46,900 nt of DNA from Actinomadura montaniterrae (GTDB lineage: Bacteria; Actinomycetota; Actinomycetes; Streptosporangiales; Streptosporangiaceae), in NCBI RefSeq assembly GCF_008923365.1, contig NZ_WBMR01000060.1, forward strand, positions 1 to 46,900, written 5' to 3'. How positions within the stretch are numbered: the first letter of the stretch is position 1; each line of letters starts with the position of its first letter. A program made the translations under genes and the position numbers. Positions 7,713-16,507 of this stretch are shown here, piece after piece. The notes under the pieces were generated by a model that did not search any database, was not told where the DNA came from, and saw nothing but the letters and a program-made list of their open reading frames with translations.

Positions 7713-9125
7713 GTGAATGACTTCGATCTCCTCGTCCTCGGTTCGGGGCCCGGCGGGCAGCGCGCGGCCATCGCCGCCGCCAAACTCGGCCGGAAGGTGG
7801 CCGTCGTCGATCGCCGCGAGATGCTCGGCGGGGTCTGCATCAACACCGGGACGATCCCGTCCAAGACCCTCCGCGAGGCCGTCCTCTACCTCACCGGCCT
7901 CAACCAGCGCGAGCTGTACGGCCAGAGCTACCGGGTCAAGGACGACATCACGGTCGCCGACCTCGGCATGCGGACCCAGCACGTCATCGGCCGCGAGATC
8001 GACGTGATCCGCAGCCAGCTGGCCCGCAACCACGTCACCGTGCTGCCCGGCACCGGCCGGTTCGTCGAGCCGAACGCCGTCGCGGTCTCCGGCGGGCGCG
8101 AGCCGGGCGGGCGGGAGCAGAAGGTCACCGCCGACAGGATCGTGATCGCGACCGGCACCCGCCCGGCGCGCCCGGAGAGCGTCGCGTTCGACGAGAAGAC
8201 GATCATCGACTCGGACGGCATCATCAACCTGGACCACGTCCCCGAGACGATGGTCGTGGTCGGCGCCGGGGTGATCGGCATCGAGTACGCCTCGATGTTC
8301 GCCGCGCTCGGCACCAAGGTCACCGTGGTCGAGCGGCGCGACCGGATGCTCGAGTTCTGCGACCTGGAGATCGTCGAGGCCCTCAAGTACCACCTGCGCG
8401 ACCTCGCGGTCACCTTCCGGTTCGGCGAGACCGTCGCGTCCGTGGAGCGGATGGCGCGCGGCGCGATCACCGTCCTGGAGAGCGGCAAGCGCATCCCCGC
8501 CGACACCGTGATGTACTCCGCCGGGCGCCAGGGCATGACCGACGACCTGCAGCTGGAGGCCGCCGGGCTCGCCGCCGACCACCGCGGCCGGATCAAGGTG
8601 GACGAGCACTACCGCACGGAGGTCCCGCACATCTACGCGGTCGGCGACGTGATCGGCTTCCCGTCCCTGGCCGCCACCTCGATGGAGCAGGGGCGCCTCG
8701 CGGCCCACCACGCGTGCGGCGAGCCGGTGTCCGACATCATCGACCTGCAGCCGATCGGGATCTACACCATCCCGGAGATCAGCTTCGTCGGCCGGACCGA
8801 GGACGCCCTGACCGAGGCCAAGGTGCCGTTCGAGGTCGGCGTGTCGCGCTACCGGGAGCTGGCCCGCGGCCAGATCATCGGGGACTCCTACGGGATGCTG
8901 AAGCTGCTGGTCTCCCCGGACGACCGCAGGCTCCTCGGCGTCCACGTCTTCGGCACCGGGGCCACCGAACTGGTGCACATCGGGCAGACGGTCATGGGCC
9001 TGGGCGGCACCGTCGACTACCTGGTCAACGCGGTGTTCAACTACCCGACCCTGGCCGAGTCCTACAAGGTCGCCGCCCTGGACGCGATGAACAAGATGCG
9101 CCACATGGCCCGGCTGAGCGAGTGA
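7713..9125 (+). CDS. sthA: Soluble pyridine nucleotide transhydrogenase (Si-specific)
   Basis: 470 aa flavoprotein that moves reducing equivalents between NADPH and NAD+. The FAD-binding GSGPGGQRAAIAAAK is at the N-terminus. The active-site region reads GGVCINTGTIPSKTLREA, with a single Cys: the second Cys of the lipoamide-dehydrogenase disulfide (CxxxxC) is replaced by Thr, the mark of SthA rather than Lpd or mycothione reductase. The NAD-binding GAGVIGIEYASMFAALG, the FAD site YAVGDVIGFPSLAATSMEQGR and the C-terminal dimerisation domain are all present. GTG 7713 is chosen because it begins MNDFDLLVLGSGPGG and follows a leaderless -10 box. The stop directly abuts the stop of the convergent ssgB. 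Confidence 0.93.
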   Translation: MNDFDLLVLGSGPGGQRAAIAAAKLGRKVAVVDRREMLGGVCINTGTIPSKTLREAVLYLTGLNQRELYGQSYRVKDDITVADLGMRTQHVIGREIDVIRSQLARNHVTVLPGTGRFVEPNAVAVSGGREPGGREQKVTADRIVIATGTRPARPESVAFDEKTIIDSDGIINLDHVPETMVVVGAGVIGIEYASMFAALGTKVTVVERRDRMLEFCDLEIVEALKYHLRDLAVTFRFGETVASVERMARGAITVLESGKRIPADTVMYSAGRQGMTDDLQLEAAGLAADHRGRIKVDEHYRTEVPHIYAVGDVIGFPSLAATSMEQGRLAAHHACGEPVSDIIDLQPIGIYTIPEISFVGRTEDALTEAKVPFEVGVSRYRELARGQIIGDSYGMLKLLVSPDDRRLLGVHVFGTGATELVHIGQTVMGLGGTVDYLVNAVFNYPTLAESYKVAALDAMNKMRHMARLSE

Positions 9126-9539
9126 TCACGACGGCCAGAGCAGGTTCTCCAGCTCGTCGTCGATGTCGATGAACTCGCTCTCCTCACCGGCCGGGACGGC
9201 CTGGTAGGTGCGGTGCAGGAAGTCGGCCAGGGGCGGGAGCGGCACCTCGAACAGGGCGTTGCCGAACGGCGACGACAACGCGATGTTCAGCGTGCCGTCG
9301 TCCCGGGCCGGCCAGACCTCGACGTCCCCGTCCCCGACCTTGCGCACGATCCCCACGGTGAGCAGCTCCCGTGCGAAGATCCACTCCACCGGCTCGTCGT
9401 CGCCCACGTAGAACGCCATCCGGATCGCGTACGGGTCGTCGGCCGCGTACTCCAGCCCGGCGAGCAGGGGGACGCTCGTGCGGTCGGGGACGACGAGACG
9501 AAGGCCCAGCTCCGCTGAGACTGTGGTACTGCTGTTCAT
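9126..9539 (-). CDS. ssgB: SsgA-like sporulation/cell-division regulator, SsgB type
   Basis: 137 aa. SsgB recruits FtsZ to sporulation septa in streptomycetes; SsgA-like proteins occur only in morphologically complex actinomycetes. Conserved segments are LRLVVPD, AGLEYAADDPYAIRMAFYVGDDEPVEWIFARELL, VWPARDDG and IALSSPFGNALFEVP. Two ATGs compete at 9545 and 9539; AGAGGG ends 1 nt before the first and 7 nt before the second, so the second is the real start, giving the length usual for SsgB. Its TGA and the sthA TGA abut with zero intergenic bases (TGATCA), so no terminator separates the two genes. Confidence 0.9.
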   Translation of the reverse strand: MNSSTTVSAELGLRLVVPDRTSVPLLAGLEYAADDPYAIRMAFYVGDDEPVEWIFARELLTVGIVRKVGDGDVEVWPARDDGTLNIALSSPFGNALFEVPLPPLADFLHRTYQAVPAGEESEFIDIDDELENLLWPS

Positions 9540-9772
9540 GGCCATTCCCTCTTACGTCGGTCCCGCTGGCTCGCGGGGTGCTCCGGTGAGTGCTTCTCCC
9601 TCACTCGGATGTCCCCCCGATCTATGACGCCTAACTGCCGCGGCGCGGTCCGACATTCCAAGCCCCCCGGCCATTGTGATCCATCTCACTCTCGCAAAAC
9701 CGCCTTCTGACCTGCGCAAAAGCGGATCTTCGCCAGAAGATCGACTTCTGTCGGCGGCCCGCTCGGGGCGGG

Positions 9773-9785
9773 TAGGCTCGCAGGG
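9773..9785 (+). promoter_or_regulatory. Candidate -10 (TAGGCT) before the PGPGW gene
   Basis: TAGGCT at 9773-9778 is followed 6 nt later by G9785, a likely transcription start, giving a leader of about 34 nt before GTG 9819. An AAGGG element lies just before that start. The remainder of 9540-9772 is the upstream region of ssgB; it holds no gene I can support. Confidence 0.4.
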
Positions 9786-9818
9786 TGAGGCGGCGATCTC
9801 CCGGCCAAGGGTAAAACT

Positions 9819-10244
9819 GTGACAATTAATGACGAAAAGGATGCTCCACCGGGCGAACCCGGCCCCGTGAAGCGCTTCCGCGAGTCCATCCGGCGCAACC
9901 CGATCCTCAACACCGCATGGCGCGCGGGCGTCTTCGCCGTCGGCGCGACCGTCCTCGCCGGCGGCCTCGTCATGATGGTCACCCCGGGGCCCGGCATCGT
10001 CGGGATCATCCTCGGCCTGGCCATCCTCGCCACCGAGTTCGCCTGGGCCCAGACCGCCCTCCACCGCGCCAAGGCCGCCGCCGAACGCGCCAAGGAGAAG
10101 GCCCTCGACCCCCGCAAGCGCCGCCGCAACACCGTCCTCGGCGCCACCGGAGGCGTCCTCGCCGGCGCCCTCGTCGTCGGCTACCTCGCCGCCTACGGCT
10201 TCGCCCTGCCGTGGAACGTCGAGGACCTCACCTTCTGGAACTGA
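9819..10244 (+). CDS. TIGR02611/PGPGW-domain membrane protein
   Basis: 141 aa small membrane protein of a family widespread in actinobacteria, function unknown. The N-terminal acidic/basic cytoplasmic part ends in RFRESIRRNPILNTAWRAG. Two hydrophobic helices surround the signature MMVTPGPGIVGIILGLAILATEF (the usual W of PGPGW is I here). A basic amphipathic stretch (KAAAERAKEKALDPRKRRR) and a third hydrophobic segment follow. The gene lies between ssgB and another membrane protein, both starting afresh, so it is probably monocistronic. Confidence 0.8.
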   Translation: MTINDEKDAPPGEPGPVKRFRESIRRNPILNTAWRAGVFAVGATVLAGGLVMMVTPGPGIVGIILGLAILATEFAWAQTALHRAKAAAERAKEKALDPRKRRRNTVLGATGGVLAGALVVGYLAAYGFALPWNVEDLTFWN

Positions 10245-10256
10245 TCATCGATCACC

Positions 10257-10268
10257 TAGCGTGATCCC
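10257..10268 (+). promoter_or_regulatory. Leaderless -10 box (TAGCGT)
   Basis: TAGCGT at 10257-10262 is followed by 6 nt and the ATG at 10269; there is no Shine-Dalgarno. TGATC-ATC-GATCA, an inverted repeat, lies just upstream (10242-10254) over the previous stop codon and could be a small operator or chance. Confidence 0.5.
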
Positions 10269-11294
10269 ATGGATCACGCCCGTCACCGGACGGCCCGCGA
10301 GCACTGGACGGCCTTCCGGGAGTCCCCGTTCCTCCCCGCCGTCGTCCTGCTGTTCATCCTCGCCGCCGCCGCGGGCCTGTTCGCCGGCTCCTACTGCTAC
10401 GCGATGGCCAACCCCGCGCCCCGCCACATCCCCGTGGCCGTCACCGGCCACGGGGAGTCCGCCCACCTCGTCCAGGCCCTCGACGCCGGCCTCGACACCT
10501 CCCTGTCCGTCCGCCACTACGCCGCCTACGCCTCCGCCCGCGCCGCCGTCGAGGAGCAGCGCGAGTTCGCCATCCTCGTCCTCCAGGGCGACCGCGCCCA
10601 GCTGGACGTCGCGGCCGCCGCCGGCGCGTCCGTCTCCCGCCTCCTCGCCCAGGCCGCCCCGATCGCCGGCAAGAAGACCGGCGTGCCCCTCACCGTCCTC
10701 GACATCAAGCCGCTCCAGCCCACCGACCCCCAGGGCCTGGCGATCTTCTACATCTCCCTCGCCTCGGTGATCATCGGTTTCGTCGGCGCGATCCAGCTCA
10801 GCGTGCACGCCCGCGCCCTCAACGCCGGCGAGCGCATCTGCTTCATCGCCGCCTACGCCGTCCTCGGCGGCTTCGCGATCTGCGCCGTCGTCGACTGGCT
10901 CCTCGGCGTCCTCGACCTGCCCTTCCGCGAATCCTGGGGCATCTGCGCGCTCACCATGTTCACCAGCGGCATGGTCTTCACGATGTTCAACACCCTCGTC
11001 GGCCGCTGGGCCATGATCCCCACCTGGGGCCTGATGGTCCTGATCGGCAACCCGTCGTCCGGAGGCGCCGTCTCCTGGCCCCTCCTGCCGTCCCCGCTCG
11101 GCGTGATCGGCCGCTGGCTCCCGCCCGGCGCGTCCGTGAACGCCCAGCACACCGCCATCTACTTCCACGCCCACCAGCACGTCCTGCCGTTCATCGTCCT
11201 GGCCGCCTGGTCCCTCGCCGCCACCGCCGTCTTCCTCATCTGGCGCCACCGCCACCCCGGCGGCCGCGACACCACCCCCGCCCACGCCCGCTGA
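10269..11294 (+). CDS. ABC-2/DUF3533-like multi-pass membrane protein
   Basis: 341 aa. One N-terminal transmembrane segment (about 23-45) precedes a ~125-residue extracytoplasmic domain with the order typical of YhgE/Pip and DUF3533 proteins (IPVAVTGHGESAHLVQAL..., then LVLQGDRAQLDVAAAAGAS). Five to six hydrophobic segments follow in the C-terminal half. It resembles the permease part of ABC-2 systems, but no ATPase is adjacent. Family members are linked to export or phage adsorption; no function is assigned here. A basic/His-rich tail (RHRHPGGR) ends the protein. Confidence 0.75.
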   Translation: MDHARHRTAREHWTAFRESPFLPAVVLLFILAAAAGLFAGSYCYAMANPAPRHIPVAVTGHGESAHLVQALDAGLDTSLSVRHYAAYASARAAVEEQREFAILVLQGDRAQLDVAAAAGASVSRLLAQAAPIAGKKTGVPLTVLDIKPLQPTDPQGLAIFYISLASVIIGFVGAIQLSVHARALNAGERICFIAAYAVLGGFAICAVVDWLLGVLDLPFRESWGICALTMFTSGMVFTMFNTLVGRWAMIPTWGLMVLIGNPSSGGAVSWPLLPSPLGVIGRWLPPGASVNAQHTAIYFHAHQHVLPFIVLAAWSLAATAVFLIWRHRHPGGRDTTPAHAR

Positions 11295-11374
11295 CCGCGC
11301 CGCTCGAGGAGCGAGCACCCCCCGACATGCGCTAGAGTTTCCGACGTCGGAACACCCCACAACCCGTTCCGCCG

Positions 11375-11446
11375 GGGCGATTAGCTCAGTGGGAGAGCGC
11401 TTCGTTCACACCGAAGAGGTCACTGGTTCGAACCCAGTATCGCCCA
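11375..11446 (+). tRNA. tRNA-Val (anticodon CAC)
   Basis: A 72-nt cloverleaf. Acceptor arms GGGCGAT (11375-11381) and ATCGCCC (11439-11445) pair, with discriminator A. The D-loop is AGCTCAGTGGGAGAGC; the anticodon stem CTTCG/CGAAG encloses TTCACAC with anticodon CAC at 11407-11409. The T-arm carries GGTTCGAACCC. CCA is not encoded. It is the last clearly core element before the transposon-rich region, so it may be an integration site. Confidence 0.96.
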
Positions 11447-11599
11447 CCTCAAGTTTCCGCAGGTCAGGGCACGTTTCGTCGTTGATTCCGGCGGTTTCCC
11501 GCTGACCTCTTCGTAGATTCGGGAGCCAATCGGGGTGCCGCTTCGGGGATCCCGAAGAAGTCGCCCAAGCCGCGCCGGCCTCACCGACTGCGTCGGGGG
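11447..11599. other. Post-tRNA segment without supported gene
   Basis: This stretch follows the tRNA. It contains no open frame with recognisable protein similarity and no clear terminator. It may hold the remains of an integrated element's end. Confidence 0.3.
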
Positions 11600-11705
11600 C
11601 CGGCCGGGCCCAGCGCGCGTCCCATCGAGTTGAACGACTCACCTGCGCGCCATCGCTGCCAGATCTCATCCTGCTGAGTTGGCGAGAACCCGTGGTCCCG
11701 CACAC
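11600..11705 (-). pseudogene. IS30-like transposase HTH fragment
   Basis: Reading the minus strand gives RDHGFSPTQQDEIWQRW followed by RAGESFNSMGRALG, the helix-turn-helix start typical of IS30-family transposases (xxLTxxQRxExWxRxxAGESxxxIARALG). About 35 residues survive with no intact frame on either side. It is the first mobile-element trace after the tRNA. Assignment is by motif resemblance only. Confidence 0.45.
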
Positions 11706-11838
11706 GACCCCCCATCACCACAAGATCAACTTTTCGTATGACTGATCATTTGAGCCCAAGAAGGCTATTGAAGATCGTGGGTCGCCTCGTAGATCCGAAT
11801 GGGGGTCTCCCCAAGGCCCGTCCATCGCTCGCGAGGGG

Positions 11839-12060
11839 TCACTCGTTCACGGCCGCGCTGATGGGCTCTGTGATGGGCTCGACCTCGGAGACTGCCGCTG
11901 CGACCTCGGGGACGGCGTCACCGAGGCCCATGTCGAGGTGTTCCATGTGGTAGGGATCCTGGTCGAGGAGTTCGGCGACGTGGTCGTCGTACAGCGTGTA
12001 CAGCACTGAGCGGCCCTGGCGGGTGCTGGTCACCAGGCCGAGGTTGGGCAGGTCGACCAA
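11839..12060 (-). pseudogene. ArsR/SmtB-family metal regulator, N-terminus lost
   Basis: 73 residues remain: the end of the winged helix (LGLVTSTRQGRSVLYTLYDDHVAELLDQ) and an acidic tail. ArsR/SmtB proteins repress metal-efflux genes and are 100-120 aa; here the DNA-recognition helix is missing. It is back-to-back with the P1B ATPase remains at 12061. A divergent arsR/ATPase metal-resistance pair that lost its shared central part explains both truncations. The first Met is not a real start. Confidence 0.7.
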
Positions 12061-12966
12061 GTCGCCCTCGACGAGACCGGCATCCTCACCCAGGGCGTTC
12101 CGCAGGCCAGCGAAATCCGCCCGCTGGCGGCGACGGGCCTGATCGAGGAGGAGCTACTAGGGCTGGCGGCGGGAGCTGAGCATCCCAGCGAGCCCCCCTC
12201 GTCCGCGCCATCGTCGACGCCGCGCGCCCGCGGCCTGGAGGTCCCCGTCGCGGTCGACTTCGCCTCCACCCCCGGCACCGGCTTCACCGCTACCATCGAT
12301 GGCCGCCTGGTCGTAGTGGGCAGCCCCGCCCGGCTGCAGGCCGGCGGGCACCCCGCGACCGTGGTCACCGCGCAACTGGAGGAGTAGGGACACACCGCGG
12401 TGCTGGTCGAACTCGACGGCACCCCGGCCGGGGTGCCCAGGATCATCGACCGGCTCCGGCCGGACGCCACGACCACCGTCACCGCGCTGACCGATCTCAC
12501 CGGCACCAGCCCAATTCTGGTCAACGGCGACAACCCGCGCGCCGCCGCGTCACTTGGCCGCCGAAACCGACATCGGCGACGTCCGCGTGGGACCGCTCCC
12601 GCACGACAAGGTCACCGCCGTCCTCGAATTGCAGGAGCAGGGCCGCACGGGGCTGGTCGTCGCTGACGGCGTCAACGACGCGCCCGCGCTGGCCGCCACG
12701 CACACAGGCATCGCGATGGGCCGCGCCGGGCCCGGCCTCGCGCTGGAGACCGCCGACGCCGTCATCGCCCGCGACGAACTGGCCGCCGTCCTCGCCGTTA
12801 TCAACCTCTCGCGGCGGGCCTGGCGGCTTGTGGTGCGGAACCTGGCCATCGCCGCTGCGTTCGTCACTCGCCGGCATCCTGCCGCTGCCCCGGCGTCGCC
12901 GGACACGAAGGCTCCACCATCATCGTCGGCTTTAACGGGCTGCGGCTTCTCGCCGAAGGGGCCTGA
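12061..12966 (+). pseudogene. Heavy-metal P1B-type ATPase, truncated and frameshifted
   Basis: C-terminal half of a metal-efflux ATPase. The phosphorylation motif survives as DETGILTQG (ancestral DKTGTLT, so Lys and Thr are lost). Further pieces in different frames read LVRAIVDAA, TGFTATIDGRLVVVGSPARL, ILVNGDN, VGPLPHDKVTAV, ADGVNDAPALAATHTGIAMG and VRNLAIAAAF. A last C-terminal segment in yet another frame, AGHEGSTIIVGFNGLRLL, ends at TGA 12966. At least three frameshifts, an in-frame TAG (12385) and loss of the whole N-terminal membrane domain make it non-functional. It points away from the arsR remnant. Confidence 0.85.
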
Positions 12967-13065
12967 CGCCGCGCTGTCCGCCCACGCCCAGCCCCTTTGC
13001 CCTGCCCTGCTTGCCTTGATCGCCTCTGTTCCCCCTGCCCGCCCGAGCCCGAAAGGACCGGACCG

Positions 13066-13340
13066 GTGAACGAGCACTCCTCGGGCACAGCCATCCCCAG
13101 CGACGACATCGCCATCATCGGGCTCGGACTGACCCTGAGGAAATGGACCGACACCGACGTGCCCGCCACGGCCGAGTTGCTCGACGAGCCACCGCCCGCA
13201 CCTACCTCGACACCGCTCGCAACTTCCGCGCCGAAGGGAGCCGCGTGCAAATGGCCATCACCACCGACGGCCACACCCCAAGGCGAGATCCTGCTGCTCG
13301 AGGCCCACAACCACAACTGGGACACCGGCGGGACCTCGGA
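13066..13340 (+). pseudogene. GNAT N-acetyltransferase fragment
   Basis: The start GTGAACGAGCAC at 13066 follows an AAAGGACCGGACCG leader. The frame reads IGLGLTLRKWTDTDVPATAELLDEP, as in RimJ/RimL-like GNATs. It then shifts to give ARTYLDTARNFRAEGSRVQ and MAITTDGHTP, then shifts back to QGEILLLEAHNHNWDTGG. The acetyl-CoA-binding half is absent. Two frameshifts plus truncation indicate a dead gene. Confidence 0.6.
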
Positions 13341-13472
13341 ACTCGCCACGCCCCATAAACGTTCCCGAGATGTCCGTCGGCTCGGACGGTCACGAGGTCT
13401 CCGGTGGCTCTGCTTTCGTTGGTCTGTAACCCTCCACCAGAGATCGCACTGCTCAACGATCAACACGCACCG

Positions 13473-14390
13473 TCACACACCGTCATGCACCGGACTTCGG
13501 CAAGAGCCCTGGTCGTTGCCAACGGACGTCTTGGCGGCGGTGAGCAGGTCTGTTGCCAGTGCGCGCCGGGCGGGATGGGGGACTGCCAGTGCTGTGGGCA
13601 CGAGGATCGGCGGGGTCGGCTCGATGAAGGAGACCGCCGCCGAGTCCGTGCGAACGGCGCTGGTGGGGAGCAGCGCCCAGCAGTGACCTGCGGCGATGGG
13701 GCCGGCGAGGATGTCCTGGGCGTGGGTGAGGGTGGGGCCGGGGGTGGGTGTGAAACCGGCGGCCTGGCAGGCGCCGGTGATCAGGTCGTGGGTGCCGGGG
13801 TCCTCCTCGCGCGGGGCGAGGGCGAGGGGCAGGTCGACCAGGGTCGCGAGATCGGCGGCGGTGGCCGCTCGCTGCGCGGGGACGGCGAGCAGGAGCGGCT
13901 CGTCCCACAGGTGGTGGGTGGCCACACCGGAGGTGCCGCGCGGCGGGGCCGAGACGAACGCGGCGTCCAGGTCCTCGGAGGCGACCGCGGCGAGTTTGGC
14001 CGGCACCGACGGCATGGTCGTCAGTTCGATCGTGACGTCGGGGCGGGCGGTGCGGAAAGCGGCGAGGATGTCCTCCAGGCGCCTGCCGAGTCCGCGTGCG
14101 CTGCCGACGCGCAGGGTGCCGGTGCCGCCGGCGGCCAAGTCGGCGGCTGCCTTCGCGGCGCGGTCGACGCCTCGGAGCGCGCGGCGGGCGTGGGGTAGGA
14201 AAGCCTCGCCGTCGGCGGTGAGCCTGATCTGGCGGCGCGAGCGGTCGAACAGGGCGAGTCCCAGTTCGCGTTCGAGGGCGGCGATCTGCTTGCTCACGGC
14301 CGGCTGGACGATGTGCAGCGACTCCGCGGCCCTGCCGAAGTGGCCGATCTCGGCGACGGCGACGAAGTAGCGAAGCTGGCGGACCTCCAT
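13473..14390 (-). CDS. LysR-family transcriptional regulator
   Basis: 305 aa. The N-terminal HTH (MEVRQLRYFVAVAEIGHFGRAAESLHIVQPAVSKQIAALERELG) covers about residues 1-60, followed by a two-lobe LysR substrate-binding domain. The start at 14390 is set by GGAGGTCACGA just upstream. It is divergent from an MFS drug exporter (start 14515), the usual arrangement where the LysR protein controls the exporter and itself. The extreme C-terminus (SCRSPVHDGV) may be read-through into foreign sequence. Neighbouring relics show it was carried into or survived in the decayed zone. Confidence 0.88.
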   Translation of the reverse strand: MEVRQLRYFVAVAEIGHFGRAAESLHIVQPAVSKQIAALERELGLALFDRSRRQIRLTADGEAFLPHARRALRGVDRAAKAAADLAAGGTGTLRVGSARGLGRRLEDILAAFRTARPDVTIELTTMPSVPAKLAAVASEDLDAAFVSAPPRGTSGVATHHLWDEPLLLAVPAQRAATAADLATLVDLPLALAPREEDPGTHDLITGACQAAGFTPTPGPTLTHAQDILAGPIAAGHCWALLPTSAVRTDSAAVSFIEPTPPILVPTALAVPHPARRALATDLLTAAKTSVGNDQGSCRSPVHDGV

Positions 14391-14514
14391 TCGTGACCTC
14401 CACTGATTCCCATCGGTGATTGTTCCACGGTGGATTCGCTGATTGATGGCCGCGCTCGGGCACCGCTGCACTGGACCGTACATGTGTTCGGCGAGGTGCG
14501 ACGGAGGAGATCTG
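14391..14514. promoter_or_regulatory. LysR/MFS divergent control region
   Basis: The region contains TCCAC-G-GTGGA (14424-14434), an inverted repeat with a 1-bp centre. It also contains ATTCCCATCGGTGAT (14406-14420), which fits the loose AT-N11-AT pattern of LysR sites. Both lie between the divergent starts and are candidate operators. Confidence 0.4.
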
Positions 14515-15939
14515 GTGCAAGCAGCAGCGCCCGCCCCGGAGGCTGACCCGAGACGATGGCGGGCGTTCGCGGTCTGTCTGATGGCCGGGTTCATGACGCT
14601 GCTCGATGTCAGCGTGGTGAACGTCGCGCTACCGTCGGTGCAGGCCGGATTGCGGACCTCGCCGGCGCAGCTGTCGTGGGTGGTCGCCGGCTACACGCTG
14701 GCGTTCGGCTTGGCCCTGGTTCCTGCGGGCAGACTCGGTGACGGTTTCGGGCGGCGCCGCGTGTTCCTGCTCGGCCTGGCCGCGTTCACGCTGGTCAGTG
14801 CGGTGTGCGGACTGTCAGCGTCGGGAGGCTGGCTCGTGGGGGCCCGGCTAGGCCAGGGCGCTGCGGGCGGGTTGCTGACCCCCCAGATCATCGGGTTGAT
14901 GCAGCAGCTGTTCCGAGGGCGCGAACGCGGCACCGCCGCCGGGTTCTACGGCTCGATGGTCGCCGCTGCGACCGCGGTCGGCCCGCTGATCGGCGGTTCG
15001 CTGATCCAGATCGCCGGCTCGGCGGGTGGCTGGCGCTGGGTCTTCTTCGTGAACCTGCCGATCGGCGTGGTGACGTTCGCTCTCGGGGTCCGGCTCCTTC
15101 CCCGCGATCGTGGGCGTGAGCGCGGAGCCCGGCTCGACCTGGTCGGAGTCGTCCTGCTCGGCGCTGGGATCACCGCGGTCATCCTGCCGCTGATCCAGGC
15201 CGAAGGGGCAGGACGGTCGGTGCCGTGGACGCGGGTCGGGCTCGGCGTCGTCCTGCTGGCATGCTTCGTCGCCTGGGAACGGGACTACGGCCGCAGGAAA
15301 GGCACGCCGTTGGTCGACCTGCACCTGCTGCACCATCGGCCTTACGCGATCGGGGCCATCATCGGGGTCGTCTACTTCGCCGGCTACACCGGCCTGGTGT
15401 TCGTGCTGTCGCTGTACTTCCAACAGGGCCTGGGGTACTCCGCACTCGCCGCGGGTGCGGCCGGAGCACCATTCTCGATCGGATCGTCGGCCAGCGCCGC
15501 GCTCAGCGGCCGTGTGACGTACCGCTTCGGCCGTCCGCTGGTCGTCGCCGGCACCCTCACCGTGGTGCTCGCCCTGACGGCCGTCGGCCTGCTGATCCGC
15601 CTCGACGGCGGGACTTGGACGTGGGCGGTTCTCGCCGGACCGCTCCTCATCGCCGGCGTCGGCAGCGGAATGGTCATCGGGCCGAACCTGACCCTCGCCC
15701 TCCAGCACGTCCCACCGGCCCAGGGCGGCACCACGGCAGCGGTCCTGCAGACCGGACAGCGGCTCGGCTCGGCGTTCGGCCTTGCGGTCGTCGCATCGAC
15801 GTTCCTCGGTGCGCTCGCCACATCCCACCGCGATTTCTCCCTCGCCGCAGGCCGAGGCGTGTTCGCCTCGGTCGCCCTCGTGGGGGCCGCGCTGCTGGCC
15901 GCCGTCGCGGATGTACTCGGCTCCACGCACCGACACTGA
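14515..15939 (+). CDS. MFS multidrug exporter, DHA2 (EmrB/QacA) family
   Basis: 474 aa, 14 predicted membrane segments in the DHA2 pattern: LDVSVVNVALPSV in TM1, the motif A-like GRLGDGFGRRRVF loop, and the antiporter motif C region GPLIGGSLIQ. Proton-driven export of drugs or metabolites is the family role. GTG 14515 is chosen because GGAGGAGA lies 5-6 bp upstream; an in-frame ATG at 14446 would add a poorly hydrophobic tail. It is divergent from LysR, its likely regulator. The reading frame is intact, unlike most neighbours. Confidence 0.92.
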   Translation: MQAAAPAPEADPRRWRAFAVCLMAGFMTLLDVSVVNVALPSVQAGLRTSPAQLSWVVAGYTLAFGLALVPAGRLGDGFGRRRVFLLGLAAFTLVSAVCGLSASGGWLVGARLGQGAAGGLLTPQIIGLMQQLFRGRERGTAAGFYGSMVAAATAVGPLIGGSLIQIAGSAGGWRWVFFVNLPIGVVTFALGVRLLPRDRGRERGARLDLVGVVLLGAGITAVILPLIQAEGAGRSVPWTRVGLGVVLLACFVAWERDYGRRKGTPLVDLHLLHHRPYAIGAIIGVVYFAGYTGLVFVLSLYFQQGLGYSALAAGAAGAPFSIGSSASAALSGRVTYRFGRPLVVAGTLTVVLALTAVGLLIRLDGGTWTWAVLAGPLLIAGVGSGMVIGPNLTLALQHVPPAQGGTTAAVLQTGQRLGSAFGLAVVASTFLGALATSHRDFSLAAGRGVFASVALVGAALLAAVADVLGSTHRH

Positions 15940-16372
15940 CGAAAGCCGCCTCATCCACAAGACACCCGCCCCACTGTCGATGAAATACCGTCTCGGCACC
16001 CCGGCCGCACGGACTAAGACACTCCGGCCACCGAAATCGCCGAACCTTCCGCCGACCTCCAGACCGACGACGAGTGGAAAGCGCCCCGGGGCGCCACCAC
16101 CCATGTGTTCGCTCTGCCGCTACAGATGGCAGTCAGCGCGCCGTTGGCGACGGAAAACGTCGGTAGTTGCACGGTGCCTGCAGCGTCAGAAGCTCCTGCG
16201 GCCCATCCGCCGCGGCGGCTGACCGGTTGCAAGCCCGCCCGACACGGGACCGGTCGAACCCGCACATTCGGGTAGAGCGGCTGCTGGGCGCCGCGGCCGG
16301 TGACCGGGCATACGTCGTCGGCCGCCGCCACGCCGCAGCTCACGACAGCAGCCCTAGTGTCTTTCAAGATCG
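15940..16372. other. No supported gene
   Basis: One stretch on the plus strand (about 16020-16280) has protein-like composition (EIAEPSADLQTDDEWKAPRG...) but begins right after a stop and has no start or ribosome site. I cannot assign it to a family; it may be a decayed gene. Confidence 0.25.
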
Positions 16373-16507
16373 CTATTGCCGGATTTCGCTGTATCTCGGC
16401 TGCCAACCCTCAGCAGCCTCCCGCAACGGCTCACGCCCCGACACCCGATCGACCTCATGTGCCCGCCCAGCCAACCGCCGCGCCGCACGCCGATCACTCT
16501 CGCTCAC
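16373..16507 (-). CDS. Small basic protein of unknown function, coupled to upstream ORF
   Basis: 44 aa (MSESDRRAARRL... ending YSEIRQ). GTG 16507 overlaps the stop of the preceding ORF (GTGA), as in translationally coupled genes. It is rich in Arg and Glu, with no recognised domain and no membrane segment. It could also be the tail of a decayed longer gene. Confidence 0.35.
   Translation of the reverse strand: MSESDRRAARRLAGRAHEVDRVSGREPLREAAEGWQPRYSEIRQ

Noticed and set aside
11406..11705. A 99-aa open frame on the minus strand ending GDTGFEPVTSSV
   Set aside because: This ending is the translated reverse strand of the tRNA-Val T-arm and anticodon arm, a well-known artefact. Only the IS30-like HTH patch in the neighbouring frame was kept.
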